DNA of 64,000 nucleotides from CAZXYS01 sp964645005 (GTDB taxonomy: Bacteria > Bacteroidota > Ignavibacteria > Kapaibacteriales > UBA2268): positions 42,808 through 106,807 of the forward strand of contig CAZXYS010000010.1 of assembly GCA_964645005.1 (NCBI GenBank). Direction: 5' to 3'. This document shows, in pieces, positions 28,189 to 37,976 of this stretch (position 1 is the stretch's first letter; the number at the start of each line of letters is the position of its first letter). The notes beneath the pieces were generated by a model, which saw nothing but the letters and a program-made list of their open reading frames with translations, made no database searches and was not told the DNA's origin. A program made the position numbers and the translations under genes.

Positions 28189-31170
28189 ATGATTAAAAAG
28201 ATACCTGTATTAATTATTATATCAATTGGTCTTGTATGTGGCTCACTTTTGGAAGCGCAGCTTGTTCGAAAAGATATACCAATATATCTGAAAAATAAGA
28301 AAGATCTTACAAAAACTGAGCAACATTATCTGAATCATGGATATACGAATGTCGTTAAAGGCGGACCAATCCCCGACTGGGTTTTCGAAGAATTCAAGAA
28401 AAATCCGCCGGAAGACAGAATATTAAATGAGGATGTAGGATTTGAATTGGTAAACATTTCTCAGGCGGCTTCTCATCAGAGTGAAACCTGGATAGCTATA
28501 AATCCGAAAAACCCTGACAATATCATTGCGACATGCAACGATGGCAGAGGATTTCGCCCTGATTACACTATGTATGGCTGGGTTACAAAAGATGGAGGCA
28601 AAACCTGGGAAGAATTTGAAACGCCTGAAATGCTAAGGGATGATGGCTCAGTTATTGAGCCTCCCAACGGTAACAAATGGGCTATGACTATTTTTGATCC
28701 CGGCATAACTTTCGATACTCGCGGTTATGCATATTATTCTTATGGCTTTACGCAAACTCAAGGTGAAAGAGGAGAAGAAGAGAACGGTGTATTTATTAAT
28801 CGCTCTACTGATGGCGGATTAACATGGGAATATCCACCATCAGTTGCTGCACTTGAGCTGGGTGAGCAGGAAAAGCCATTTAACGATAGATTCACAATTA
28901 CTTCAGACATATTTGAAGATTCTCCTTTTACTGATAATTTGTATATATCCTGGCAGCGTTTTGTAATAAATGACGGATGTGTGTTCTCTGTAAAGGAAAA
29001 GAATAAATCTTCCTGGTCTCCTGCTCAGAAAGTCGAAGGATCTAGTCGTGGAACTCAATCACCTGTTCCTGTAGTCGGACCGGATGGAGTTGTATATCTT
29101 ACTTTTCGCAGAGGTAAAGGAGAAAATCAAACTGAAGCCGTTTTTCAGAAATCAACAGACGGAGGCAAAACCTGGCTATTCAATTCTATTGTAGCTCAGG
29201 AAGTTTTCACTATCGGCGAAGACTTAGCCAGTTCACAGAATCCGTACGCTATCAGGAGAGTATTATCGGACAAGCAGGATATGCGTGTATCTTCACAACC
29301 GGTTATAGCTGTTGACAATTCTGATGGTCCAAGACGCGGCTGGATTTATATCGTACAGTCCGGGGATAACAAAAGTGGTCAATGTGGTCTGTATCTGGCG
29401 AAATCGACAGATGGTGGAGATACATGGCAAAGCAATATCAGAATAGACGATAATGAACTCAGAAATGACATATTTTTCCCTTCAATTTCTGTTGATCCAA
29501 TAACAGGCGAAATCGCAATATTTTATTATAGCTCCCAGAATGATCCTAACAATCAAGGAGTAGATGGCTATTTGGCTTATTCGAATGACGGCGAGAACTT
29601 TAAAAATATAAGAATTACACCGGAAACATGGTATCTTGATAATTCAAATGATGTATTTCCTCAAGGTGTGGATAATAACTTATATTGGGGAGATTATACA
29701 TCAGTAGCTTCTTATAATGGAAAGATTTATCCATGCTTTTGGATGCCTCAGCCATTAGAATCTAGTTTTCACAATTTGGAGCTGTTCACTGTGGAACTTT
29801 CTGCAAAGCCCCAGCCTGTAGATAAACTTTCTGCAGAAAGTAACTACCAGAATCCCACACAGGCTGTTCTTTCATGGGATGATCCTGAAGAAAATCTCTT
29901 GGGCGGCAGCTTATCTGACTTTAGCATATTAATCTTAAGGGATGGAAATCAAGTTGCCGAAGTCGAAAATGGAACTGAAGAATATGTCGATGAAGGATTG
30001 GTTGACGGTACCTCATACACATATCAGGTAATTGCCAAAAACAGTAAAGGCAGAAGTCTTGCCAAATCGGTTTCTTTATTTGCAGGGGGGGCCCCTGTCC
30101 CGAGAAAGATAGAAACCTTCATGCCAAAACCTGCTGGGAATGGAATAAATGTAGTTTGGGAAAATCCGTCAGAACATATTGACGGCTCCTATGCGCATGA
30201 CCTTAATAAAGTTGAGATCTACGTTGACGGAGAATTAAATAAAACCGTATCTGAAGGTATTCAAGCTGACGAAATGCAGTCAACATTACTTGAACTTGAG
30301 ACCGAAAAATTTTATAAAGTCGAGCTAAGGATTGGTACAATGCGATCCGGCGAACAATATTACGGAGAAATTTCAAAGGAGATAATTGCTTATTCGGGCG
30401 CTCCTTTAAGGGAGCTTAATGAAGATTTTGAAGATGAGTCTAATGTAATTCCTTTCTATTCCGATGGGAAATGGGGGCTTACGCAGGAAGCTGCAAATTC
30501 AGGCTCAACCTGTTTGACTGATTCTCCTGGTGAAAATTATGAGAATAATCAGAAAAACACAATGTTCATGGTCCCCATAGTTATTCAACAGGACAAATTC
30601 AATTTGAATTTCCACCACATGGCATTGATAGATCGAAATGACTCGGATTTTGGAACTGTAAATATTTCATCAGACTTTGGAAATACCTGGGAGAATATTA
30701 TCTGGACTGATGAAAGGACTAATCCGGATAAGTTCAAAGGAGACATTCAAAGCAGTGAATTTGATTTTATTGAAACGGAATTAGACGAATATATGGGTGA
30801 CACTCTCTTTGTGAGATTTAGGATTACTGCCGGATTGTTTGGCAATGCTCCGGGTTGGTTCATCGATGATTTGAAGTTAGATGATCTCGTCAGTGTAGAA
30901 AGAAATATCAATAACCATTATATTGATGTAGCTCCCAATCCTGTGCGGAATACTCTAAATATTTCCATGAGCGCAAGGGAACCCGGTCATATCAATATCA
31001 GCATTTATGATAATCTCGGGAACAAAATCATAGACGTGAAAGAAGGAATGATAGATGCGGGGCGGCGCAATTACATCATTGATGTCAGCAATTTAACTAA
31101 TGGTGTATATTATTTAAGATCGAAACTTGACGAAAACAACAAGACCACTCCCATAATTGTGAATAAATAA
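28189..31170 (+). CDS. Secreted sialidase-like protein with FN3 domains and T9SS sorting domain
   Basis: A 993-residue exported protein (signal peptide about 1-24). The first ~520 residues form a BNR/sialidase-type propeller with at least four Asp-boxes: TKDGGKTWEEF, STDGGLTWEYP, STDGGKTWLFN and STDGGDTWQSN. Two fibronectin type III-like modules follow (AVLSWDDPEENLL, NGINVVWENPSEH), then a jelly-roll-like segment (FNLNFHHMALI, NISSDFGNTWENIIW) and a T9SS type A domain (VAPNPVRNTLNISM, SIYDNLGNKI, YYLRSKLD). The protein is presumably secreted through T9SS. The catalytic Arg triad of true sialidases was not identified, so enzyme activity is uncertain. It forms a single-gene unit ending at a strong terminator. 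Confidence 0.88.
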   Translation: MIKKIPVLIIISIGLVCGSLLEAQLVRKDIPIYLKNKKDLTKTEQHYLNHGYTNVVKGGPIPDWVFEEFKKNPPEDRILNEDVGFELVNISQAASHQSETWIAINPKNPDNIIATCNDGRGFRPDYTMYGWVTKDGGKTWEEFETPEMLRDDGSVIEPPNGNKWAMTIFDPGITFDTRGYAYYSYGFTQTQGERGEEENGVFINRSTDGGLTWEYPPSVAALELGEQEKPFNDRFTITSDIFEDSPFTDNLYISWQRFVINDGCVFSVKEKNKSSWSPAQKVEGSSRGTQSPVPVVGPDGVVYLTFRRGKGENQTEAVFQKSTDGGKTWLFNSIVAQEVFTIGEDLASSQNPYAIRRVLSDKQDMRVSSQPVIAVDNSDGPRRGWIYIVQSGDNKSGQCGLYLAKSTDGGDTWQSNIRIDDNELRNDIFFPSISVDPITGEIAIFYYSSQNDPNNQGVDGYLAYSNDGENFKNIRITPETWYLDNSNDVFPQGVDNNLYWGDYTSVASYNGKIYPCFWMPQPLESSFHNLELFTVELSAKPQPVDKLSAESNYQNPTQAVLSWDDPEENLLGGSLSDFSILILRDGNQVAEVENGTEEYVDEGLVDGTSYTYQVIAKNSKGRSLAKSVSLFAGGAPVPRKIETFMPKPAGNGINVVWENPSEHIDGSYAHDLNKVEIYVDGELNKTVSEGIQADEMQSTLLELETEKFYKVELRIGTMRSGEQYYGEISKEIIAYSGAPLRELNEDFEDESNVIPFYSDGKWGLTQEAANSGSTCLTDSPGENYENNQKNTMFMVPIVIQQDKFNLNFHHMALIDRNDSDFGTVNISSDFGNTWENIIWTDERTNPDKFKGDIQSSEFDFIETELDEYMGDTLFVRFRITAGLFGNAPGWFIDDLKLDDLVSVERNINNHYIDVAPNPVRNTLNISMSAREPGHINISIYDNLGNKIIDVKEGMIDAGRRNYIIDVSNLTNGVYYLRSKLDENNKTTPIIVNK

Positions 31171-31178
31171 AATACATT

Positions 31179-31234
31179 AAGGCTGCCCTGATAAACCTGA
31201 AAATCAGTTTTTCTAAAGGGCAGCCTTATTTTTT
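31179..31234 (+). terminator. Rho-independent terminator
   Basis: An 11-bp perfect stem AAGGCTGCCCT / AGGGCAGCCTT with an inner loop of about 27 bases that can itself fold partly (CTGAAAATCAG). It is followed by ATTTTTTG and lies 9 bases after the T9SS protein stop. Confidence 0.88.
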
Positions 31235-31267
31235 GTAAATTTTTTCGATTAAATCTTATCAAAATTT

Positions 31268-33061
31268 ATGGCTCCGGCAAAGAAAAAAAATAAATTCTCT
31301 GGCATAGAGAAAAATAGGAAGAAAAATAAGCCTAATGAAAGTAACAGCGCTTCAGTAGAGAGTAAAAGGAATAATTCCGCTGATAACAAAAAAAGAAAAC
31401 AGCCCGATAAAAAGGGGCAGCAACAAACGAAAAAAAACAGGCAAAAATCCGACAATCAGCAAAGTAAAAAACAAAAGCATCATAACTATCGAAAAACAAA
31501 ACAGCAGCAACAAAGGAAACAACAGAAGAAACCGAAGCAGCAACAAGAGAGAACCCAAAAAAGTCAGGATAAAAAAATCCCTCAAAAAAAGAAAGTTGAG
31601 AAGATATTAAAAGTCTCGCCAAAGATCATACTTTCAAAAAATGAAAGACGGGATGAATATCTAAGTCAATTCATTACCAGAATTGAGAATTTTATAAATC
31701 AGAAGCTTTTTATTGAAGATGGTTCCAGAATGATCGTAGCAGTTAGCGGAGGTGTGGATTCAGCAGTACTGCTTGATTCGTTAATGGTTTTGACTGAAAC
31801 TCATCATTATAATCTTACTGTAGCTCATTACAATCATAATCTCAGAGGAAGTTCCTCTGACAGAGACGAAGAATTTGTCAAGAATTTGGCAAAGAAATAC
31901 GACCTTCAATTCATAAGTTCAAGAGGCAAGGTAAAACAATATTCTGAGAAACATTCGCTTAGTGTCGAGCATTCAGCGCGAATATTACGTTATATGTTTC
32001 TTGAGAGAACTGCCCGCAAACAAGGGACTTCAATAATTGCAACCGCACATAATCTGGATGATTCGGCAGAAACCTTCTTATTGAATCTGATAAGAGGATC
32101 GGGGCTCACCGGGCTTAGCGGTATTCCTCCAAAGAGGGGCATTGGTAGAAATGTCACTGTTATCAGACCGCTTATTGAATTCAAAAAAACGGAATTACTT
32201 GAATATGCCAAAAAAAGAAATCTCAAATGGCAAGAAGATGAAACTAATGTCATGCTCAACTATACAAGGAACAGGATCAGACATGAGTTGATACCTGGGC
32301 TTCAAAAGAATTTTAATCCCTCGATCATTGATACAATTAACAGATCTGCAAGATTGATCAACGGAGCTGATAAATTCATAAGCGGGCATGTTAAGGATAT
32401 TTTGCCTGATATTGTAATAGATAAGCAATCGGACAGGTTCTCCGTTAAAATTTCTCTTCTCCGGACATTCGATGATTTTTTCCAGGGAGAGATAATTCAA
32501 GCTGCTCTTGATAAGCATTTACAGATCAAATTTCTGTCAATGAATTCAATAGACCGGATATTAAAATTACAGGAAAGCTCAGTAGGTGCTGTTCACGAAA
32601 TACAAAAGCAGGTTGTTGCAATCAAAGAACGCAACAAAATTATTTTTGCCAGGAAAAATTCAATTCATCGATGTAATATGATAATCAATAAAAACGGAGA
32701 ATTTGATACTGGAAAATATAAATTAAGGCTTACTGAAGTAAGCAAAAGAAGTATCAGATATAAAAGAGATCCTAATGTTGAGTTCCTTGACATGGATAAA
32801 ATTCCAATGCTAATGACTTTAAGAAACTGGACTCCGGGCGATTCATTTAATCCTCTTGGATTGAACGGCACTATGAAAGTAAGCGACTTTCTAACCAATA
32901 TAAAAGTTTCTTCGCTGGAAAGACAAAATGTGCTTGTTCTTGCTTCCAAGAATGATATTATTTGGGTATGCGGCAGAAGAATAAGTGAAAACTATAAAAT
33001 TGAAAAGAATACTAAAAGAGTTGTTAAAGCAGAATTCATTGAAAAAAAGGAAAATAACTAA
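31268..33061 (+). CDS. tilS: tRNA(Ile)-lysidine synthase with long basic N-terminal extension
   Basis: A 597-residue TilS, which uses ATP to attach lysine to C34 of tRNA-Ile2 (CAU). The PP-loop SGGVDS is at residues 160-165, followed by VAHYNHNLRGSSSDRDEEFV, TAHNLDDSAETFLLNLIRG, GIGRNVTVIRPLIEFKKTEL and the C-terminal TilS domain (RNWTPGDSFNPLGLNGTMKVSDFL). Ordinary TilS has the PP-loop near residues 15-35, so there is an added N-terminus of about 125 residues, roughly 29% Lys and 18% Gln in the first 110 residues, with no hydrophobic core. The tail is in frame with ATG at 31268, and no SD-like site is obvious. Internal starts are scarce, so the tail is probably translated. Confidence 0.93.
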   Translation: MAPAKKKNKFSGIEKNRKKNKPNESNSASVESKRNNSADNKKRKQPDKKGQQQTKKNRQKSDNQQSKKQKHHNYRKTKQQQQRKQQKKPKQQQERTQKSQDKKIPQKKKVEKILKVSPKIILSKNERRDEYLSQFITRIENFINQKLFIEDGSRMIVAVSGGVDSAVLLDSLMVLTETHHYNLTVAHYNHNLRGSSSDRDEEFVKNLAKKYDLQFISSRGKVKQYSEKHSLSVEHSARILRYMFLERTARKQGTSIIATAHNLDDSAETFLLNLIRGSGLTGLSGIPPKRGIGRNVTVIRPLIEFKKTELLEYAKKRNLKWQEDETNVMLNYTRNRIRHELIPGLQKNFNPSIIDTINRSARLINGADKFISGHVKDILPDIVIDKQSDRFSVKISLLRTFDDFFQGEIIQAALDKHLQIKFLSMNSIDRILKLQESSVGAVHEIQKQVVAIKERNKIIFARKNSIHRCNMIINKNGEFDTGKYKLRLTEVSKRSIRYKRDPNVEFLDMDKIPMLMTLRNWTPGDSFNPLGLNGTMKVSDFLTNIKVSSLERQNVLVLASKNDIIWVCGRRISENYKIEKNTKRVVKAEFIEKKENN

Positions 33062-33092
33062 TAATATCAGAAACACAGAATTAGATTTAAAT

Positions 33093-33635
33093 ATGAAAGA
33101 AGTTTTTATAATAAAAGGTCAAACATTCAAACCATATATTAACTATGATAAAATCGAAGCAACGGTTCATAAAATGGCATCGGAAATTGCCCGGGAATAT
33201 AATAACAAGAATTTGTTATTTTTAATTATCCTTAAAGGAGCCATTGTATTCGCATCTGACCTTATCAGAAGAATACCATTCAACTGTTCATTTGATGTTA
33301 TAAGAGCCAGCAGCTACGGTTCCGGGATGGAAAGCTCGGGAAAAGTAGATATTCAATCCGGTGACTTGAATCATATTAAAGGTAAGGATATTATAATTCT
33401 TGAGGATATAATCGATACAGGTTTGACGATCAAAGAACTTATTGAAAAATTAAAAGAATATCAACCCAATTCGATAGAAGTGGCAGCTCTTCTTTCTAAA
33501 ACTGAGAAAAGGAAAGTTGAAGTAAATGTGAAATATCTGGGTATTGAAATTCCTGATTTATTTGTAGTTGGTTATGGTTTGGATTACGATGAGCACGGAA
33601 GAAATCTACCGGAAATTTACGCTTTGTCAGAATAA
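33093..33635 (+). CDS. hpt: Hypoxanthine phosphoribosyltransferase
   Basis: A 180-residue Hpt converting hypoxanthine (and guanine) plus PRPP to IMP/GMP. Signatures: NKNLLFLIILKGAIVFASDL, DVIRASSYGSG, the PRPP loop IIILEDIIDTGLTIKEL (Glu104 start), KTEKRKVEVNVKYLGIEIPDLFVVGYGLDYDE. The start chosen is ATG at 33093 (MKEVFIIKG), which gives normal family length; the same frame extends upstream into tilS but with a non-conserved Lys-rich sequence. It lies 31 bases after tilS. tilS-hpt-ftsH is a classic bacterial gene order, supporting all three calls. Confidence 0.96.
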   Translation: MKEVFIIKGQTFKPYINYDKIEATVHKMASEIAREYNNKNLLFLIILKGAIVFASDLIRRIPFNCSFDVIRASSYGSGMESSGKVDIQSGDLNHIKGKDIIILEDIIDTGLTIKELIEKLKEYQPNSIEVAALLSKTEKRKVEVNVKYLGIEIPDLFVVGYGLDYDEHGRNLPEIYALSE

Positions 33636-33785
33636 ATTTTGTGTAGTATTCATTGATTATTAAGTCTGGCAATGACCTTAGTGTAGTTGTATTATATAAA
33701 AATAAATGGTAACTCTTACGTCGTATTTGATGAGAAATTATACATTGAGCAAATAAATTCAATTAGTAACGGAGGTTTTAATTTA

Positions 33786-35876
33786 ATGAGTAATTCTCCG
33801 GGAGATAACGAGAATAAAAACAAGGATCATAATAGATTCAATCCTTTTGGCGGAGATGATAATAAAGGTCCTGATGGTGGTCCACAGAACAGATTTACAA
33901 GGAATATGCTTTTATGGCTTATCATAGCAGCCGGCATATTTTCTGTTTATGTTTTCACTCAGGGAAATCAAAGCGGTGAGTATCAGGTTTCGTATACTGA
34001 ATACCGCAAATTTCTTGAACAGGATCTTATTAAATCAGCAGTTATAACAAAATCACAGCTTAATGACTATGAATTTCACGGTGTCTTGAAGGAAAAGGTT
34101 ACCGTGTTTATAGATGGTAAACCCCGTGAAATTAATAAATTTGTCACCAAGTTAGGTGTATTGGACTCTGAAACTGAAGAACTCTGGGCATCAAAAGGTA
34201 TAACTTGGCGCTATAAAGAGAGTGACAGCCAATTTTGGGGCACTTTAGTTTCGTTATTACCATTACTAATATTAGTTGTATTTTTCTTTTTTATAATGAG
34301 AAGAATGCAGTCCGGCGGCGGGGGGTCGAAAGGTATTTTTTCTTTCGGAAAATCCAAAGCGAAACTTCATTCGGAAAGTTCACCACAAATTACATTCAAA
34401 GATGTTGCAGGTGCTGACGAAGCCAAAGACGAGTTAGTCGAGATAATCGAATTCCTGCGTGAACCGGTAAAATTCCAGAAACTCGGCGGAAAAATACCCA
34501 AAGGCGTATTATTAGTTGGTTCACCCGGTACGGGTAAGACTTTGCTTGCAAGAGCTGTAGCCGGGGAAGCCAAGGTGCCTTTCTTCTCGATATCCGGAGC
34601 GGATTTCGTAGAGATGTTTGTTGGTGTTGGTGCAAGCCGCGTTAGGGATCTTTTTGAGCAGGCTAAAAAGAATGCTCCTTGCCTTGTTTTTATCGACGAA
34701 CTTGATGCAGTTGGTCGTCAGCGCGGCGCAGGTCTTGGCGGAGGACACGATGAAAGAGAACAAACACTAAACCAGTTGCTCGTAGAAATGGACGGCTTTG
34801 AGCAAAACAGCGGTGTAATAATTATTGCGGCGACTAACCGCCCCGATGTTCTAGATCCGGCATTGCTGCGTCCCGGAAGGTTCGACAGACAGATTGTGGT
34901 TGATAGCCCCGACGTTAAAGGAAGAGAGGGAATTCTGGAAGTACATACAAAGCACTTGCCTCTGGGTGAAGACGTCGATCTTGAGGTCATTGCCAAAGGC
35001 ACACCGGGATTATCAGGAGCTGATCTTGCTAATATTGTCAACGAAGCTGCATTGTTTGCAGCGCGGAGAAATAGCGATAAAGTAACAATGTATGACTTTG
35101 AAAATGCAAAAGATAAAGTATTGATGGGAGTAGAGCGCCGTAGTATGGTCATTTCCGAGAAAGAGAAGGAAATGACTGCTTACCATGAATTGGGGCATGC
35201 CCTCGTCGGAAAATTCCTACCGGAAGCGGACACTGTCCATAAGGTAACTATAATACCACGCGGAAGAGCTCTTGGCGCAACTTCGTATCTTCCAATGGAA
35301 GAATTTCATTCCTGGTCACAGGATTATATAGAGGCAAGAATTGTAGCGCTGCTTGCTGGCAGAACTGCAGAGAAGATTGTTTTCGGAAAGCTGTCTACCG
35401 GCGCTGCTAATGATCTGGACAGAGCTACGAAATTTGCTAAGAAAATGGTCTGCGAATGGGGGATGAGCGATGTGCTTGGTCCTGTAAGATTCAATAATCA
35501 GCAGGATGAAGTTTTTCTCGGCAGGGAAATAGCTCAGAGCAGAGACCATAGCGAGGAAACAGCCCAGGTTATCGATTCTGAAGTCAGAAGGATATTAAGC
35601 GAAGCAAGCAACAAAGCTGAAAATATTTTGAAAGAGAATTTAGATTTACTGCACACTGCCGCTAAAGTTTTACTCGAAAGAGAAACACTTGATAGTGAAG
35701 AATTGGACAAACTCTCGAAAGGAGAGGAACTCCCGCCCGTGAATCAGAAAGCAATTAACGCAATAAAAACTATGAAACTTAATGGCGGGGATAATACAGA
35801 TGAGAAGGAGGCTGAGAAGCAAGAAAATCCTTCCAATCAACAAGATAATGATGATGATAATAAAGAGGGAGAATGA
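33786..35876 (+). CDS. ftsH: ATP-dependent zinc metalloprotease FtsH
   Basis: A 696-residue membrane AAA+ protease. Two transmembrane segments flank the periplasmic FtsH_ext domain (LLWLIIAAGIFSVYVF near residue 45; LVSLLPLLILVVFFFFIM near 150). The AAA module has Walker A GSPGTGKT (245-252 region), Walker B CLVFIDELDAVG, the SRH ATNRPDVLDPALLRPGRFDRQ, and the zinc site HELGH (His467-His471) with the downstream Asp-bearing LSTGAANDLDRAT. An Asn/Asp/Gly-rich N-terminus and an acidic C-terminal tail (EKEAEKQENPSNQQDND) are typical for FCB-group FtsH. I chose ATG 33786, preceded by GGAGG 10 bases upstream, over an in-frame ATG at 33687. The stop codon lies inside a terminator hairpin. Confidence 0.98.
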   Translation: MSNSPGDNENKNKDHNRFNPFGGDDNKGPDGGPQNRFTRNMLLWLIIAAGIFSVYVFTQGNQSGEYQVSYTEYRKFLEQDLIKSAVITKSQLNDYEFHGVLKEKVTVFIDGKPREINKFVTKLGVLDSETEELWASKGITWRYKESDSQFWGTLVSLLPLLILVVFFFFIMRRMQSGGGGSKGIFSFGKSKAKLHSESSPQITFKDVAGADEAKDELVEIIEFLREPVKFQKLGGKIPKGVLLVGSPGTGKTLLARAVAGEAKVPFFSISGADFVEMFVGVGASRVRDLFEQAKKNAPCLVFIDELDAVGRQRGAGLGGGHDEREQTLNQLLVEMDGFEQNSGVIIIAATNRPDVLDPALLRPGRFDRQIVVDSPDVKGREGILEVHTKHLPLGEDVDLEVIAKGTPGLSGADLANIVNEAALFAARRNSDKVTMYDFENAKDKVLMGVERRSMVISEKEKEMTAYHELGHALVGKFLPEADTVHKVTIIPRGRALGATSYLPMEEFHSWSQDYIEARIVALLAGRTAEKIVFGKLSTGAANDLDRATKFAKKMVCEWGMSDVLGPVRFNNQQDEVFLGREIAQSRDHSEETAQVIDSEVRRILSEASNKAENILKENLDLLHTAAKVLLERETLDSEELDKLSKGEELPPVNQKAINAIKTMKLNGGDNTDEKEAEKQENPSNQQDNDDDNKEGE

Positions 35877-35893
35877 TACTCCCTCTTTTTTTT
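35862..35893. terminator. Bidirectional terminator between ftsH and the SDR gene
   Basis: Stem AAAGAGGGAG / CTCCCTCTTT, 10 bp, with loop AATGATA, followed by T-run on the plus strand and preceded by an A-run that becomes U on the minus strand. It includes the ftsH TGA stop and serves both convergent transcripts. Confidence 0.88.
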
Positions 35894-36632
35894 ACAATTT
35901 CAGTTTTTTGAATATTGACTCAGGAATATGCCTTATAATAAACATGACTAAATACCAAAAACCTGGCAGATACACAATATCTTTCCCTTTTGTCATAGCT
36001 TCAAAAATTCCTTTTCCGATAATTTCCGGTTTTGAGAAAAGCGCGCCTTTTTCCATGTGTGCTGTCATCGGAGTATCTACCATACCGGGTTTGATCGTAA
36101 CAACATTAACGTTGGTTTCATTCAGACGGTTTCTTAATCCTTCCATGAATGTTGTAATTGCACTCTTTGCCGCTCCATAGATATAATTGCTCTGTCTGCC
36201 GCGGTCTCCCGCAACTGATGAAATAACTGCGAGTGTCCCTTTGTTTTTCTCCTCGAAATAATTAGCTGCAATCGTAGCCAGAGAGAGAACGCTCGTACAG
36301 TTGGTAGAGAATTCTTTCAGAACCAAATCCGTTTTTTTTCTCGTTTGTTCATTATCGGGAAGTGTGCCATGAGCGATCAGCACTCCGTCCAGTCCATCCA
36401 TTTTCTCAACGGCTCTGTCAAATAGAGCTTGATGATTGGCAAAATCATTGGCGTCGAGTTCGTCAATTTCAATCTTTGTTTTCGCAAAGGTTAAAATATG
36501 ATCTCTTACAGTTGACACTCTGTTCAATTTTAGATCGACCAAATACAGTTGGGTGCCACGGCGGGCGAAGTTAATTGCTGTTTCCGTTGCAATTGCTGAA
36601 GCAGCTCCGAATATCATTAATTTGTTTAGCAT
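35892..36632 (-). CDS. Short-chain dehydrogenase/reductase (DprE2-like)
   Basis: A 246-residue classical SDR. NAD(P)-binding entry MIFGAASAIATETAINFARRG, catalytic Ser in ISSVAGDRGRQSN, and the YxxxK motif in YIYGAAKSA. SSVAGDRGRQSNYIYG is a close match to the DprE2/decaprenylphosphoryl-ribose 2-oxidoreductase branch, whose Gram-negative members usually act on prenyl-linked or surface sugars; the actual substrate is unknown. A hydrophobic C-terminal stretch (FWYLVMFIIRHI) suggests membrane contact. ATG at 36632 is chosen over TTG three codons upstream. It lies 30 bases downstream of pyrC on the same strand and terminates at the shared hairpin. Confidence 0.83.
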   Translation of the reverse strand: MLNKLMIFGAASAIATETAINFARRGTQLYLVDLKLNRVSTVRDHILTFAKTKIEIDELDANDFANHQALFDRAVEKMDGLDGVLIAHGTLPDNEQTRKKTDLVLKEFSTNCTSVLSLATIAANYFEEKNKGTLAVISSVAGDRGRQSNYIYGAAKSAITTFMEGLRNRLNETNVNVVTIKPGMVDTPMTAHMEKGALFSKPEIIGKGIFEAMTKGKDIVYLPGFWYLVMFIIRHIPESIFKKLKL

Positions 36633-36662
36633 AACACTCAATTTAATAAATTTATACTATTA

Positions 36663-37976
36663 TCAATAAAATTTTATTTCTGATCCACGAATATTTTCGT
36701 TTACTGTACCGTTTTTGTAAACTATTTTCCCGCCGACGATGGTGATTTTATTCCAGCCAGTGAGTTTTTCGCCTTCGAATGGGCTCCAGCCGCTCTTGTT
36801 GAGCAGATTTTTTCTGACCACAACTTTTTCCTCTTTAAGATCGACGACTGCAATATCCGCGTCATAGCCGGGCAGGACACGTCCTTTGCCCTGCATTCTG
36901 TAGAGCTCTGCGGGCTTTTCGCACATCCATTTGACAACTTCGTTAACTGTGCATCTGCCGTTGTGGGCATGGTTGAGCATTACTGCGAGAGATGTTTCCA
37001 CGCCGGGCATCCCTGATGGCGCTCCCCCGAAGGGACGGTCTTTTTCTTTTAGCGTATGCGGTGCATGATCAGTGGCAATGCAGTCGATAATTCCAGCATC
37101 CAGTCCCTGCCATAGGGCTTCGCAGTGATGTTTTTCTCTAATGGGCGGATTCATCTGGGCAAGGGCGCCGAGCCTTTCGTAGCAGTCCGGTGCATGGAAA
37201 GAGAGATGCTGGGGCGTCACTTCGGCTGTTATCAACGGATCGAACTTTGCCTCTGACAAAAATTCAGCTTCTTCCATAGTTGTCAAGTGCAGGATATGCA
37301 GCCTGCGTTTGTATTTTTTGGAAAGCTTTACGGCGAGTCTGGTGGCGGATAACGCTGAGTCGACATCCCGGACTTTTCGGTGCTCGTCAAAATTTACGGA
37401 ATCTTTATATTTTCGTTGATTTTCTTTAATAATTCTGTCATTTTCCGCATGAACGGCTATCAAACGGGTGCCGTTACCGAAAATTTTGTCCAGATCTTTA
37501 TCTTCGCTTACCAGAAGATTTCCTGTTGAAGCACCCATGAAGATCTTTATGCCGGGGACATTATCTACAGCGTTCAATTCTTCGACATTGTCAGGTGTTG
37601 CGCCGATGAAAAAATTGTAGTTGACGACGCTGCGTTCCGCAGCCATTTTTTTCTTTTCGGCGATAAGTTCACCGGTAGTTGTGGGCGGTTTAGTGTTTGG
37701 CATCTCGAGAAAGCTTGTTATGCCCCCCGCCGCCGCCGCTATACTGCCGGTATGGATGTCTTCCTTATTTGTCATGCCCGGTTCGCGGAAATGCACCTGC
37801 GGATCGATGATGCCCGGGAAGATGTGCAGCCCGTCAGCATCGATGATATTATCTGCAGAGTAATTAATTTTATCATCGATATTTATAATTTTGCCGTCTG
37901 CTATTAGCACATCTGATCTGAATGATCTATAGGAGTTTACAATTGTTCCCCCTTTGATCAAAAGAGAATTCTCCAT
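36663..37976 (-). CDS. pyrC: Dihydroorotase
   Basis: A 437-residue amidohydrolase of the class I dihydroorotase family, closing carbamoyl-aspartate to dihydroorotate in pyrimidine synthesis. Metal-site motifs: FPGIIDPQVHFREPGMTNKED (PQVH in place of the common xHVH, so the first ligand His is replaced by Gln), MPNTKPPTTT, KIFMGASTGNLLV, AVHAEN, HILHLTTMEEAE and IATDHAPHTLKEKDRPFGGAPSGMPGVETSL. The C-terminus PGYDADIAVVDL is typical. Because several class I members are inactive partners (PyrC'), the Gln substitution deserves note. The start overlaps the GDPD stop by one base (TGATG), indicating coupled translation. Confidence 0.88.
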   Translation of the reverse strand: MENSLLIKGGTIVNSYRSFRSDVLIADGKIINIDDKINYSADNIIDADGLHIFPGIIDPQVHFREPGMTNKEDIHTGSIAAAAGGITSFLEMPNTKPPTTTGELIAEKKKMAAERSVVNYNFFIGATPDNVEELNAVDNVPGIKIFMGASTGNLLVSEDKDLDKIFGNGTRLIAVHAENDRIIKENQRKYKDSVNFDEHRKVRDVDSALSATRLAVKLSKKYKRRLHILHLTTMEEAEFLSEAKFDPLITAEVTPQHLSFHAPDCYERLGALAQMNPPIREKHHCEALWQGLDAGIIDCIATDHAPHTLKEKDRPFGGAPSGMPGVETSLAVMLNHAHNGRCTVNEVVKWMCEKPAELYRMQGKGRVLPGYDADIAVVDLKEEKVVVRKNLLNKSGWSPFEGEKLTGWNKITIVGGKIVYKNGTVNENIRGSEIKFY

